A stretch of DNA of 64,000 nt, from NCBI GenBank assembly GCA_020747015.1, contig JAGTJM010000001.1, positions 434,001 to 498,000 of the forward strand, in the 5' to 3' direction. The position numbers were made by a program, and so were the translations under genes. Shown here in pieces: positions 33,847-45,514 of this stretch. The DNA is from Pyrenochaeta sp. MPI-SDFR-AT-0127 (taxonomy: Eukaryota; Ascomycota; Dothideomycetes; Pleosporales; Cucurbitariaceae). How positions within the stretch are numbered: position 1 is the stretch's first letter; every line of letters begins with the position of its first letter. The notes under the pieces are model-generated. The model saw only the letters and a list, made by a program, of their open reading frames with translations. It did not search any database and was not told where the DNA came from.

Positions 33847-35669
33847 ATGCTCTGGTACCAATGGCTTCTGGGCGCTTTTGTGTCTCAGAAGGCAGTTGAT
33901 CAGTCATTACCAACAATTGCCAATATTGAGCGTGTCGAAATCACGCATTTTGTCCTTGAGGCACCGTTGGTGATGCCGACAATCACTGTTACGAAGACGG
34001 AGACTGTTGGAGGTATGTTGTTATCCCTTCGTTTTCGCACCATCATAAGGTGTTTATGTTTGTTTACAGATACTGAACTTCTCATTATACTATCGCTTCC
34101 AACTGGAACCATCTACTGACATCATGCCTTCTAGTCATTGCTACGCCTGTCGTACATAATCTCCCTACCTTCATCCAAGCTCAGCCTCGCCCTACGCTTG
34201 ACGCCTTCGCCTACTCTTCCCTCTCAAACCACTTCGAGGCCTCTCCATCACCATCTCTCGATATACAGCTAGCTTGGATCCAATGGCTTCTGGAAGAGCG
34301 ATTCTCACTGCTCACTATCGTCTTGGCCGTTCTTTCTACTCCAGTCCCGTTCTTGGCCGTTTTCTTCTTGAAGCAAGTTCTGATTCGAGCTACTCATCAA
34401 ATGCTTGCGTATCATGACAATCAAAATGAGGCGAGACGCATCGACAGAATCGCTGTTACATCCAGCTGCTTCATCGGGAAATGTCTCTTCCCTGAAACGT
34501 TCGGCTACGGACCTGGGGAGGAGCCTCTGTCTGCTCGTCGCATATGGATGGCGATTTGGAAGGAAATCTTACGCCCTCTATGGATAGAGATTGGTAGAGG
34601 TCTTATCCGAATGTGTATCGCACTTGAAGATAGACTCGGTGATGGACTGGTACGTTGTGGGTTGGTCATACTTGAAGCTCTAGGATGGTGCACAGATCGT
34701 CTACCGGGCTGCCTCGAGACACTGTTCAAGGCCAACGGTACCATCAGGATGATGGTTTTAAGGGGCATCATTGGAGTCGCATTCCGCTTCTACGATTGGC
34801 TCATTGTCAGCGTCTGTTTCGCCCTACGAGAGTCACGCTTGGGAAGAGGCTTCAAAAACTATCAGAACAAATACGGCTACGACTTCGATCAAGATAGGTC
34901 ATATGCCTACTATATTGCCAAGACAGAGTCTCTCGATGATGCTGCGCGGCGCGTATTGGATTATAACGATGTCAAAATTAGACATGAAAATCTGTTGCTC
35001 AACTTCGAAAAAGCAACGCAAGATGCGATCTCCAATCTCGCAAAGAAGACCCTAAGCTATCGGACAAGCATAATCGAACTGATCAAGATTGTCAATTGGA
35101 CCCGTTGCGCCATCGCCCAATCGACAAACTATCGCCACAATGAGAAACTTGGTAGATACCCAGGAGGCCCTATGGCTAAATTTCCTTACACAGCAAGTCA
35201 ACTGAAGTTTATTCCTGTAGCACAAAACGGCGTACATTTCTCTATCATGGAAAGCACCATCTGCCGAAATGACATCCGCGGCGCCAATCTCCGATGCTAC
35301 ACTGATTCCCACTTCGAGAAGAAAGATCCTGGTAAATATATGGCACATATCATCGACACTAGGCTTGTGGGATTCTTCGATTTGTTTAAAGACGATACGC
35401 TGGCACTCAGGAAGAACTACCCTGGAATCTCTCTACCGCCTTATGAGCCGCACGAAGATCCTATCAATATTTCCAATCGACGCCCAAAGACGATTCTGAA
35501 GTCAGAATTGAGGTGGAAGGAGCAAATTGAGGACTTCGCCGCAGAAGGGCGACTGCTACAGTATGGTCTGCCGGAACCAAGAAGAACTGTCACCTTTGGT
35601 CCCGACGACGTACGTCTGATCACTCCGAGGCCCCAATGGCAAGTTGCGCAGCCTTGCCCGCGAGGTTAG
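33847..35669 (+). CDS. Orphan membrane-associated protein, function unknown
   Basis: Two exons, 33847-34012 and 34135-35669 (122-nt intron, phase 1), 566 residues. The splice joins TKTETVG to VIATPVVHNLPTF. A hydrophobic span lies at about residues 110-140 (FSLLTIVLAVLSTPVPFLAV), with possible amphipathic segments at 245-275 (IIGVAFRFYDWLIVSVCFAL). The rest is soluble, with mixed charge. The motif QWLL occurs twice, in exon 1 (WYQWLLGAF) and exon 2 (WIQWLLEERF), and the 14 bases beneath it are identical. That hints at an internal duplication at the N-terminus. I recognise no family. Several in-frame ATGs make the start uncertain; 33847 is chosen because it gives a complete exon with matching splice phase. 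Confidence 0.62.
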
Positions 35670-36861
35670 GCGACATGGCGATTGCGTAACGGGAAGGGAA
35701 GCGACAGACATACCGTCCGCCGCAGTTCATGTTCTTCGTCGGCTTGCGTGTCCCTCCTCTCATCACGACTCATAGCCCTTACCTCACAACCCCCTCCGAA
35801 ATTTCCATCAACTGCCCAACATCGACAGGAGCGTTAAGTGACGGTCCACTTATAGGATGTTTCGCATGCGTGCTGCATCGGGTGGGTACGGCTTTTCGCT
35901 CTTACAGACCGTACAATACCGTTACTGGAGCGCGTGGACTCAAGCGACCTATCCAGACCAGGTCCAGAGAGACCGGCCAAGTCAGGGTACTTGAGAGATA
36001 GGCGCTTGGGAGGTCCCCTCCTCACCATCTGGAAGCAAGTATAGACCATTTTTGGGTGTGCTTGAGCGATCAGCCTTGAATTTATTCGAGGCTGTGACCG
36101 TTTGAAACGATGGTGGGTAAAGACGGTTTGTTTGTGTTGGATCGGTTGATGGAATCAACTCGGAGTAAGGGTTTGTGGGGTAGGGCTGGGAAGTGGAGGC
36201 AGGGTTACGGTGGTGTGGTATGGGGTTAGAGGCTGATGACGAGTGTGGAGGGAAGGAAGTGGTGTGGAGATTGAGGAATGAAGGGGTATCAAGTGTCTAG
36301 GCATGGTACCGGCTGGCCTTGTTTGGGGATCGATATATTTTCAGTGATTCTGGAGTTCTATGGTTGGGAGATACCCTTTGTGAGTTTGCACACCACCTTC
36401 TAAGTGCTAGTGTCTTGGAGTTCGAGTATGGATACCTTCAGTTCGGCAGATGTTTTTGAGAAGGAGGTACTGTACTATAAGAGGTAAGTTTTCAGCAGAT
36501 GAACAAGATGCAGAGACTTCGAAATAGTCGACAAGTTAGGTGTTCAGTTTCTCTTTGAGGTGCGTTCTTGGACGTTTATTTCATTTTGTGAGATACACAA
36601 AAAGATGAAATCAACAGCATGAGTAACAACTGCATGGGCATGCCAAAAGAGAAGGATCTTAATTAAGACTGACTGGTGCTCAAGCAAGAATGGGTAGAAG
36701 ATAGGCAGATTCGATGAGAATTGGCGAAAAGGCAGGTGTAGCCGGGATGTATCTGCCCCTCCAGCCCCACCTCCAATTACCTGTTCCTAACAAAGCTCAC
36801 CACAACATAGAAATAGCGACCACTCCTCATCGAACCTGAGCCTTCGGTATATTTGCCGACC
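35670..36861. other. Intergenic, 1.2 kb
   Basis: Lies between the orphan membrane gene and N-myristoyltransferase, both plus strand. 36100-36350 is strongly G/T-rich on the plus strand, a strand asymmetry without coding frames. The NMT promoter should be near 36500-36861. Confidence 0.5.
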
Positions 36862-38649
36862 ATGCCACAAGAAGCCTCCAAGATATCGGACCCTGAAGTC
36901 ACCGCCGAAGCAGCTGCCGAAGCTGTCGCCGAATCCAGCAACCAACAGGCAGATGTCGAATCAGCCGACGAGAGTGCCGACGATGCGACCGAGACAGTAG
37001 AAGGCGCCGAGGGAGCGGCGGAAAAGAAGAAGAAGAGCAAGAAGCGAAAGATAAAGGATGCCCTCACCGGCAAAGGAAAGGAACCTGCAATCAAGGATAC
37101 AAACTCGCCAGCGGGAGGACACTTGAGCAAGGACCAAATGAGCCAGCTGCTCGATGCCAATCCAGCGTTGAGAAACGAGCTTTTGGGCAAAGCGAAAAAT
37201 AAAGGCGATCTGGAGCAAATGATTAGGGGCCTCAATATCAATGAGATGCTGACCGGTCTTGCGCCGCAGGGCAAGAACGCGAAGGATATGGCGAGCCACG
37301 CTTTCTGGAAGACTCAACCAGTGCCGAGCTTCGAGGAGATGGCAAACAAGGAGAAGATAAAGGATGGCCCAATCAAAGAGATCAAAATTGAGGAGGTGGA
37401 CAAGAATCCAAGCCCTATGTACCCTGGTTTTGAGTGGGTGACGATGGACTTGGAGAATGAAAAGCAGTTGGATGAAGTGTATGAGCTTCTCACGAACCAC
37501 TACGTTGAGGATAAGGATGCCACTTTTAGATTCAAATACTCGCCGTCCTTCTTGAACTGGTATGATATGCATGCACAGCGCACAATGGCGTGTAAGCTAA
37601 CCATTGTAGGGCCCTCAAAGCACCAGGCTGGAAGAAGGAATGGCACGTCGGCGTTCGCGCAACCGCCTCAGGAAAGCTCGTCGCCTTTATATCAGGCATC
37701 CCGATACAACTACGAGTGCGCGAAAACGTACTTAATTGCTCCGAAGTCAACTTCCTCTGCGTCCACAAGAAGCTCCGCTCGAAGCGATTAGCCCCCGTCC
37801 TCATCAAGGAAATCACACGCCGCTGTTACGTCGAAGGTACCTTTCAAGCTGTATATACAGTTGGCTCACTTCTCCCAACACCCGTTTCGACAGCTCGCTA
37901 TTTTCACCGCGCCATTGATTGGGAGAAGCTGTACGACGTCGGCTTCTCCCCACTTCCGCACGGCAGCACAAAACAACGTCAAATCATACGGTACAAATTG
38001 CCTGATACCACATCTACGCCAGGGTTACGCGAGATGCAAGCAAAGGATGTAGACGCATCGCTTGACTTGCTTAAGCGATACCTTGAACGTATGGACATGG
38101 CGCAAGTCTTCGACAAGACCGAGTTTGAGCACTGGATATTTCCCAAGGACAAGCCAAAGGAACAAGTTGTCTGGAGCTACGTTATTGAAGATCCAGATTC
38201 GCATAAGATCACAGATTACTTCTCGTTCTACAACCTGGAGAGCACAGTCATTGGGCATAAGAAACACAGCACTATCAAAGCGGCATATCTTTTCTACTAC
38301 GCTACAGAAGTGGCGTTCGAAAAGGAGAAGGACAGTTTGAAGCTAAAGCAACGACTTAACCTGCTGATGAAGGACGCCTTGATTTTGGCCAAGAAGGTAA
38401 GCAAATGGACCAGTCAAAAGTGATTGGATAAGGAAATGCTAATTCTCATAGGCCGACTTCGATGTGTTCAATGCACTGACATTGCTCGACAACCCACTCT
38501 TCTTGGAGGAACAACGGTTCGGTGCAGGTGATGGCTCACTACACTACTACTTCTACAATTACCGAGCAGCTCCTATTCCTGGTGGAATTGATCAAAGAAA
38601 TCAATCGAGTGTGAAGCATATGGGTGGCATTGGATTAACGATGTTGTAG
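36862..38649 (+). CDS. NMT1: Glycylpeptide N-myristoyltransferase
   Basis: Three exons, 36862-37559, 37610-38396 and 38452-38649 (introns 50 and 55 nt), 560 residues. The enzyme (EC 2.3.1.97) moves myristate from myristoyl-CoA to the N-terminal Gly of target proteins on ribosomes in the cytosol. The N-terminal 80 residues are acidic, then Lys-rich (KKKKSKKRKIKD), the usual ribosome-association extension. The catalytic fold follows: HAFWKTQPVP, PMYPGFEWVTMD, FRFKYSPSFLNW joined to ALKAPGWKKEWHVGVR by the first splice, the VNFLCVHKKLRSKRLAPVLI binding motif, and ITDYFSFYNLEST. The end, VKHMGGIGLTML, carries the C-terminal Leu whose carboxylate is the catalytic base in this family. No defect seen. 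Confidence 0.97.
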
Positions 38650-39552
38650 AAGCTTTGGAAACCCAGAATTCAACCAGAGCTTGAGAGCGAATGCACAGCT
38701 TTGACCTACCATGCTGGTATTCACAAGAAAAATGGAATACACTAGCCGCTGCAGAGAATGGCACCGCATAAAAATAGCTGGCATATGCCCAAGCCAAAAG
38801 TAACTAGAGCATTCCTCAGTTTGAGCATATAATGCCTGTGAACCTTCAATGTTGCACAGATCTACTTTCGTCTGTCAACTTGTGTCGACCATGACTACGA
38901 AAATTCAGGCTGATAATCGGGAAGAGCTAGGCGAGGTGAGCTAATACAATGCGTTGCAGGCGAGGAGTGAATGCTAGGCAACCACGCCACTCATGTTCTC
39001 CTTTCTCAGCCGTCAACAGTTCTGCCAGCGGCCAGTTGCAGATGTGTCAGCCTCATTGCGTGGTGTAACGATGTCATTGGGTGAAAGCATTGTGACTATT
39101 CCTAGATCTCGCAACTTCTAAACCTGGGCGTTGCTTGCGATACGATCATAGCCACGCGCCACAATACTAGTTTCACACTGTCTCTCTTCAGCGTCGAGCT
39201 TCACAGCCTTTGCATGGCTGCCTCGTCTCGCTCATTCCATCTCTACCCCGCCCTTCACTGTACACACCGTATCTCAGCCTTGCACATGACCGCGTAACTG
39301 CTGCGCATGCTGGAAAAGAGGACAAGGCTCCTTCACGCTCTCAATTTCCTAGAACCGCATCAACCGTTTTCAGTCTCTCACCTCAGCTTCCTCCTTCCTG
39401 TCTCATTCCTTGGCGAATCTATCGACCTCCACAGGAAGGCACGCTCAGCCGCTTTCAGCGAACAAGAGGGTACGTGAGAATCTCCAGCCGCACGATTCCA
39501 ACAATTTCATCATATCTCACAAGCACAACCAAGACTAAGATCTAGATTCAAC
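38650..39552. other. Intergenic, promoter of the E2-like gene
   Basis: The 0.9 kb separates NMT1 from the large E2-like gene. 39180-39540 is C/T-rich and leader-like, containing only a featureless open frame (39210-39545). I see no repeat or RNA gene. Confidence 0.5.
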
Positions 39553-42381
39553 ATGTCAAAATACTACGATCTCGACCGTACAAAATCTCCAAGCCTGGGA
39601 CATGACGAGAACGCTGATTATCAACTCGCCTTGAAGCTGTCTTCTGAGTGGAATGATGAGCAATCGGCGCCTTCAACCCACCAACCTGACTACGATGCTG
39701 ACGTTGAGTTTGCATTAGCAATGCAGCTTCAGTATGATAATGAAGTACAGGTTGCAGAAGGGCGTCGGCACAGATACCCTATTGGAAACGTTTGGGCAAC
39801 ATCTGAGCCCCCTTCTGGATCGTCCGCGTGGGGATTTGGCGACGATTCTAATATTGCAGAGTATCATCCAGAGAAGCCTTTCAAGGTTAAGTCGGACAGT
39901 GTTGCTGATTTTGCGGCCTATTTGAAGTCAAGCAAGTGCAAGTGCGGTGAGCAGTTGTTTCGATCAGAGCTTGACATCACCGACACTTTTCAGAATTGGC
40001 TGAGCGGAAATGGATCACTTTCTTCGTGGATGAAGTGTAGGAACTGTTCGACGTCATTTTGTTTTGCGTGTACTCCGGAGGCCTTTGTGAGACTGTCCAA
40101 GGTTAGCTATTGTGGGAAGCAAGTCTCCTGGTGCTGTGCGGGCGGCCGCGCATTCTCGATTTGGGTCCTTCTTTGCGGGTTTGATCAGCATTTCTGCGTA
40201 ACAAAGACAAGAGAAAAAGACGCGAACGCAAAGCCAGCGCATAAGAGTCTCTTTGGTAGCAAACCGAAGGCCAGCAATAAGCCCTCGGGTGGCGTAGGCT
40301 TTGCAGTTAGGCATCGATACTCAACGAGTTCTATGCCAAGTGGCATGGGTTACGGTGGCAATACAATCGGCTATGGAGATACGGGAAACTACCATGAAAA
40401 CTCAAACCCATTCTTCTACAAGGGCAAGGGTCATACTTTGGACCCAAGCACTAGACTTGCCAAACTGGACGGCAGATCGAAGGCGGAAAGCGCGCAACAG
40501 GCCGAAGACAATTTCAATATAGTAATCTTGGAGCTCTTAAAAGACTTACTCCCATCCTTGGACCGGGATGCTGCTTTCGATGTTGATCCTCCTGAGGCCG
40601 TGACCGACATGCTTGTACAAAGCAAGATCCTGAACTACTGCGCGGAGCTCCTGCGAAATGACTCTCTAGATGACGCTACGAAGCGAAGACAGCTCTATCA
40701 TGCGCTTCTGAGCTTCCTCCAGACGATCGGTATGCACGTGATGGCAAATCGAACACTATTCAGTGAACGCCCTGTGCAATCTGATTCGGTCAATCTGTTG
40801 ACGCTGTCTTTTCGAAGCGTAAAGGGAGAGTCGAAGGAGATGGCTTCGTCTCTTGCTGACAGCCTCCGTAATCTCACCACTCAGAGTGTCTTGGTCCTCC
40901 AGAGCGCTAAGAAGAACGAGGAAGACTTTCACTCTGAGGAGGGTCAGAATATGCTCTTACTTTGCCGTCAAATATCAGAGCTGTCACAGCATATCCTCGC
41001 ATATACTATTGGGGAACCTGAGCGAAACACCGCGACCTACTCGGCGGATCTCGTCATCAGCGATGTACCTGACGACCAGATATTGGCGACCCATAAGGAG
41101 GCTCATATTGCGAAGAGCTTGGCATTTTCTCCACCTGGCCGGCTCAAACGCTTGATAACAGAGATTTCGACGTTAAAAACCGGTCTCCCTCCTGGAATTT
41201 TCATTCGTTATGGCGAAACCAGGCCTGACGTACTGAAGGTGGCTATTATAGGTCCCGGGGGAACACCTTATGAGAACGGAATCTTCGAGTTTGACTTCTT
41301 CTGTGGCTCAGACTATCCCCAAAAGCCACCGTCGGTGTTGTTCAAAGGGACTGGAGGAGGACGAGTATCAATCAATCCAAATCTGTACGCCGATGGAAAA
41401 GTTTGTCTGTCTTTACTAGGTACCTGGCAAGGAGAACCATGGAAACCGGGCGAGTCTACGATACTTCAAGTCGTGATCTCACTTCAAGCGATGATTTTCT
41501 GTGAGGAGCCGTGGTACAATGAGCCTGGTCGCGAGGCTTCTTACCAGAAAGGCTTTGGTCATAATGCTGCAGTAGCGTACAATCAGAAGATTCGCGAGCA
41601 CACAGTGCGATACGCGATGTTACAATGGCTGGAACACCCTCCACAATTGTGGCAAGCTGTTGTAGACCACCACTTCAACGCAAACGCGAATAAGATTCTA
41701 CAGGCCGTCGATGAGTGGGCCAAGACGAAAATTCCACCACCAGCAGGTTCTCGTGGGAATGATAACCTTATGGACCACACTATCCCAGATTTGAGTAACA
41801 TTCACTTATTGCACATGGAAACGTCGGACGTTGTGTCGCTACTTCCTCGATTGCAGACGGCCTTGCAGAAATTTGGGGTAGTTAATATTGTTCAGAGCAT
41901 TCCGCAACCTACAGCTCAACAGCCTATCGCCCCTATCCTACAACCCCCTGAAACTTACCCCAGGCCACCAGGCTCCATGACACCACTACCACTGGGCCCA
42001 CCGCCACCTTATAGTGTCACGCAGCCCGATTTCCCACGTCCAAGCTCCGGCCCTGACAGCCTTGGGCGCAATTGGAGTTTTGGCCGCATGGTCGGTAGCG
42101 GGAATAGCAGCTATGGCGAAAATGCATCGAAAGATGCTCCGAACAATCGAGGTGCTTTCTTTTTGGGTGATTCTTCCAACCGTCTGGGCAGGTACAAGAC
42201 GAAAACAGCAACAAGTGATCGTGACGGACCCACTGGGCTAAATAGTAACGTGGGCGCTGCTTTTGGCAACTCGACTTCGAACCTTTGCCCTGAAAGTTCG
42301 CGAGGGGAGGGAGAGACTGCACCTCGACGAGGTAGAGGTTATCACGGTATTGGTTCAGGAAGTGGCAGAAGTTTTTATTGA
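39553..42381 (+). CDS. Large ubiquitin-conjugating (E2) enzyme with UIM-like motifs
   Basis: One exon, 942 residues. The UBC fold spans about residues 525-700: RLKRLITEISTLKTGLPPGI, then the core FEFDFFCGSDYPQKPPSVLF, NPNLYADGKVCLSLLGTW with the active-site cysteine at C618, and PWYNEPGRE. The spacing resembles the UBE2O/BIRC6 class rather than small E2s. The N-terminus has two Ala/Leu-rich helices of ubiquitin-interacting-motif type (DYQLALKLSSEWND near 23 and DVEFALAMQLQYDNE near 51). A Cys-rich segment (about 130-215; CKCG, CRNCSTSFCFAC) looks metal-binding. The middle (220-520) is mostly helical. The C-terminus is Pro/Gly/Ser-rich. This predicts a ubiquitin-chain-sensing E2, possibly E2/E3-like; substrates unknown. 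No intron is needed. Confidence 0.87.
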   Translation: MSKYYDLDRTKSPSLGHDENADYQLALKLSSEWNDEQSAPSTHQPDYDADVEFALAMQLQYDNEVQVAEGRRHRYPIGNVWATSEPPSGSSAWGFGDDSNIAEYHPEKPFKVKSDSVADFAAYLKSSKCKCGEQLFRSELDITDTFQNWLSGNGSLSSWMKCRNCSTSFCFACTPEAFVRLSKVSYCGKQVSWCCAGGRAFSIWVLLCGFDQHFCVTKTREKDANAKPAHKSLFGSKPKASNKPSGGVGFAVRHRYSTSSMPSGMGYGGNTIGYGDTGNYHENSNPFFYKGKGHTLDPSTRLAKLDGRSKAESAQQAEDNFNIVILELLKDLLPSLDRDAAFDVDPPEAVTDMLVQSKILNYCAELLRNDSLDDATKRRQLYHALLSFLQTIGMHVMANRTLFSERPVQSDSVNLLTLSFRSVKGESKEMASSLADSLRNLTTQSVLVLQSAKKNEEDFHSEEGQNMLLLCRQISELSQHILAYTIGEPERNTATYSADLVISDVPDDQILATHKEAHIAKSLAFSPPGRLKRLITEISTLKTGLPPGIFIRYGETRPDVLKVAIIGPGGTPYENGIFEFDFFCGSDYPQKPPSVLFKGTGGGRVSINPNLYADGKVCLSLLGTWQGEPWKPGESTILQVVISLQAMIFCEEPWYNEPGREASYQKGFGHNAAVAYNQKIREHTVRYAMLQWLEHPPQLWQAVVDHHFNANANKILQAVDEWAKTKIPPPAGSRGNDNLMDHTIPDLSNIHLLHMETSDVVSLLPRLQTALQKFGVVNIVQSIPQPTAQQPIAPILQPPETYPRPPGSMTPLPLGPPPPYSVTQPDFPRPSSGPDSLGRNWSFGRMVGSGNSSYGENASKDAPNNRGAFFLGDSSNRLGRYKTKTATSDRDGPTGLNSNVGAAFGNSTSNLCPESSRGEGETAPRRGRGYHGIGSGSGRSFY

Positions 42382-42786
42382 GATGTCCTATTCGAGGACG
42401 ATACATGGAATGAGACAGGCTTGGAGAGATTATACTGAGTTCAGAATGGTCCACGTCTTCAATCTATGGAGCAAAACCGCCTATCAAGTGGAGGAGGTTA
42501 GGATAAGAGGAGCAGTCGTTATGCAAAGGATAAGCTCTGTCTAGATGAATATTTAACTTTTCATTTCCATTAGGCGACTGAAAATACAATGCACCCAGAT
42601 AAAAAATATTACCAACCATGCTTAACATGGAAAAGGTGTATATGTGATGTTTGGGAGGGGCACCACTATCAAATCGGCTTCTGTCGGCGTTAACCCACCT
42701 GCACGTCATCCCACAGCGAACCACCAAGCTATGCAACAACCTCTCGATCGTGTCACGCAGCACATTCTGGACAGCGAATCGCGAAC
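42382..42786. other. Short intergenic region
   Basis: The 0.4 kb lies between the E2-like stop and the RTC5 start. It should contain the E2-like 3' UTR and the RTC5 promoter. No further feature seen. Confidence 0.55.
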
Positions 42787-44744
42787 ATGGGTCAAGGTTC
42801 TTCACACGAAACTCCGCATTTGACGCTCGGTGCGCAAACCCAGATTTTTCTCTGTTCAAACTTGCAAGACGCGTACCAGGCATTCATGATATCACATGCT
42901 AACATCAGTCAGAACAGCTCTCGCAGACCTTAGCTCAACGGTTCGCCCAGAAGAGCTACACGCCTCTTGAACTTTACTGCTTCAATTCCGTCTTTCGCTC
43001 ACTAGCTGATACTGAATCTGGGGTTCGATACTGGAGTGAGGCAACGCTATGTCGCTTCCTCGAGCTCCCGGACGCGCTGGGGGTGGGATCCGTTGTCTTT
43101 CAGATGGCTAGCTACCTTGGCGCATTCCCGTTACCGAGTCAAGCGCCGGCTATCCTTACACATGAGGCGCTGTTGAAGGTCGTTACCATCCTCACCGAGA
43201 GATATGGCGTCGTCCTAAAGAAACGGAGCCGTGAGATATGGTTACGGGAGATATACAGGAGTTTGGCGATCTACGACAACGGTATTCGGTCAGGAATCAA
43301 GGACAAAGAGAAGGATAGAACGAGTGAGGGTCATACGGCTACAGAGGGAGGAGGCAGTAGTCTAGGTTTTGCGATTGACGCGCCGGACGATGGAGATGAG
43401 GGGGGCGAAGAAGATGAGGATGACGAGCTGGTCCTGGCAGCACTTGATTCGATGGATGCCATTGACGCTTTCAAACAAGGCGAACATTCGAACGTTCATC
43501 ACTCGATCATCCCGACCGATAACTTCTTGAAGCTCGTTGAGCTGTTACTGCTGATTGCGCCAATCGATGCGCAACAGAGCCTTTCTACACTTGCACCAGA
43601 ATTATCAGACGAGCGTGTCAAGAACTTGCGTCTGACCGCAAATGTTGTTCTATCTTCGTTCGGCATCGAAAATCACCCTGGCGTCACATATCGAACGTTC
43701 AACACGGTAGTCTCCGCGTGTCTGCCAAACCTCTTCAATGGCCTCAACCCACTGTTTGAGCATTTTCTCTTTGCGAAAGACTTCGACCTTTCGAAACGCA
43801 AGTCTGATTCCACATCCCCAACAACAGAGACGCAACCAGTGATAGCCCCACCCAAAACGGTTGCAAATGCTGAACCCGTTCTGCGCGAGCCGGGCGAGAT
43901 CCTCAACCTTACCATCCTCAGCCAACTATCCTTTTTCATCAAAGGTAACACTCTCTTCCGCCGTCTACGTCCTCTCTACAGCGGCAATACACATGGCTTC
44001 AGTATGGGCTCTTTCGAAAAGCAGGTCTTTAATTGGCGCGCCCCCACCATTCTCCTTGTTAAAGGCTGTCTTCTCCCTTCTACTCCTTCAAGCACACGGG
44101 AGCGTGCGCTGCAGGATATGCTTCCGCCTAAGCGATTCCCAAATAGTATCTCTGAGGGAGCACAGAACCAGACATTGATCTACGGAGCATATATACCCGC
44201 GCAGTGGAAACATACTGGCAAATCATGCTTTGGGGACTCGTCGACGATCTTGTTTCAGTTGAGTCCTACACACGATGTTTTCAAGGGGTCCGACTTCAGC
44301 CACGATTACACATACTTCAACAAGTCTCCCACCCACCCCGTTGGCGTGGGTCTTGGTACCCCAATTCCGACACAATCTGCATCGCACACGTCTTCGCAGG
44401 GTCTATTCCGCCCCGGCCCAGTGTCCCTCCATCTCGACGATGGCCTTGAATTTGGCATCTTTACGCATCTCTCCGGTGGTGGGGGCTCGTTCCATCCTTC
44501 CAAACTCCCGTGCAGAAGGAACAAGGACTGGCAAGATCGCTTCGAGATTGATAGTCTAGAGGTATGGGGGTGTGGAGGCGACGACGTTGCAGAACAGCAG
44601 AGGAAGGAGTGGGCGTGGCAGGAGCGCGAGGCGGAGGCAAGGAGACGAATTAATCTGGGCACGGGAGATCAGGAAATGGATAGGGAGTTGCTCAAAATGG
44701 CAGGAATTATTTCAGATAGTAGGAGTGGTGGAAGTATGGGATAA
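42787..44744 (+). CDS. RTC5: Restriction of telomere capping protein 5 (TLDc domain)
   Basis: Two exons, 42787-42829 and 42913-44744 (83-nt intron, phase 1), 624 residues. The tiny first exon codes MGQGSSHETPHLTL, and the splice joins it to EQLSQTLAQRFAQKSYTPLE. A Gly2 start of this kind suits N-myristoylation, and the NMT gene is nearby, though that neighbourhood is probably coincidental. The N-terminal half is helical (GVRYWSEATLCRFLELPD, FQMASYLGAFP). An acidic insert (DDGDEGGEEDEDDE) sits near 110. The C-terminal TLDc region, from about 290, has LSQLSFFIKGNTLFRRLRPL, GFSMGSFEKQVFNW, PTILLVKG and the final IDSLEVWGCGGDD. In yeast the family is linked to V-ATPase regulation and telomere-capping phenotypes; here function is inferred from family. 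Confidence 0.92.
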
Positions 44745-45151
44745 AGTGCTGAGAACTTAATATGGCAGGCGTTCGGGTGGGATAGAATGACTATGAGGAG
44801 TATGGACACACCACTCATAATTACGATAAAATAATGATGATACGATAGAGTCTTGGACATGGATTTCTATTCTCTCAAAGGTATGGCATCTTTCAATTGT
44901 TGAGTATGTCGTGGTATAGCTGAGTGTCCACCTCCTATGCGGTAAATCCGACTTAAACGCCCTTGATGCTGGATATGCATACATATGATACAATTCATCC
45001 TTCTCTTCCTCTTTCAACCGATGACGGCTCACTGATTTCCTTTTAGCTCAGCCTCTATCCTGGTGTGCCTCGCCCTCATTCATCACACAGTTTATCCTTG
45101 CCTATATACGCATTAGCATTCTGTGCCATTCTCGATCAATATCCAGTAGAC
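44745..45151. other. Convergent intergenic region
   Basis: The 0.41 kb between the RTC5 stop (+) and the bL36m stop (-) should carry both 3' UTRs. AT-rich near 44800-44900. No gene seen. Confidence 0.55.
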
Positions 45152-45514
45152 TCACCTCTGCTTATGCTTCGGATTCTTGCTACAAATAATGTACACATAT
45201 CGCCCTTTCTTCCTCCTCACGCTTTTGCACCCATCGCACAGTTTCTTCACCGAGCTGCGCACCTTCATGCCTCTTGTCTGTTGCGCCCTCAATCCAACTC
45301 GCGATCCGGTAGCACTCAAGCCATTGAAGCGCGACACAAGGTCTTGAATCCCTGACTGCTGGATGCTGGGTTGCTGGAATCTCGGGAGGCTTGGTCGCAG
45401 ACAGCCGCAGGTAGGCGTGTGGATGTGTCTTGAGCGAGTGCGGAGGGTGGTTCGGAGCGCTGGGCGGGCGAAGAAGGTGCGCCGGAGAGGTGATATGAGC
45501 GCGCGGGGGAGCAT
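45152..45514 (-). CDS. RTC6: Mitochondrial ribosomal protein bL36m
   Basis: One exon, 120 residues from ATG 45514 (MLPRALISPLRRTFF). The first 80 residues are Arg/Ser/Thr-rich and lack acids near the start, a mitochondrial presequence. The last 38 residues are a complete bL36 protein: MKVRSSVKKLCDGCKSVRRK, then GRYVYIICSKNPKHKQR, with the zinc-ligand pattern C-x-x-C ... C ... H. It is a component of the large mitoribosomal subunit. The frame is open upstream of 45514 without another ATG, supporting this start. The yeast counterpart is RTC6. Its neighbour RTC5 shares the name only through the yeast screen. Confidence 0.94.
   Translation of the reverse strand: MLPRALISPLRRTFFARPALRTTLRTRSRHIHTPTCGCLRPSLPRFQQPSIQQSGIQDLVSRFNGLSATGSRVGLRAQQTRGMKVRSSVKKLCDGCKSVRRKKGRYVYIICSKNPKHKQR

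Noticed and set aside
42787..45514. RTC5 and RTC6-type genes next to each other as a functional unit
   Set aside because: The names come from one yeast genetic screen; TLDc protein and ribosomal protein bL36m have unrelated roles.
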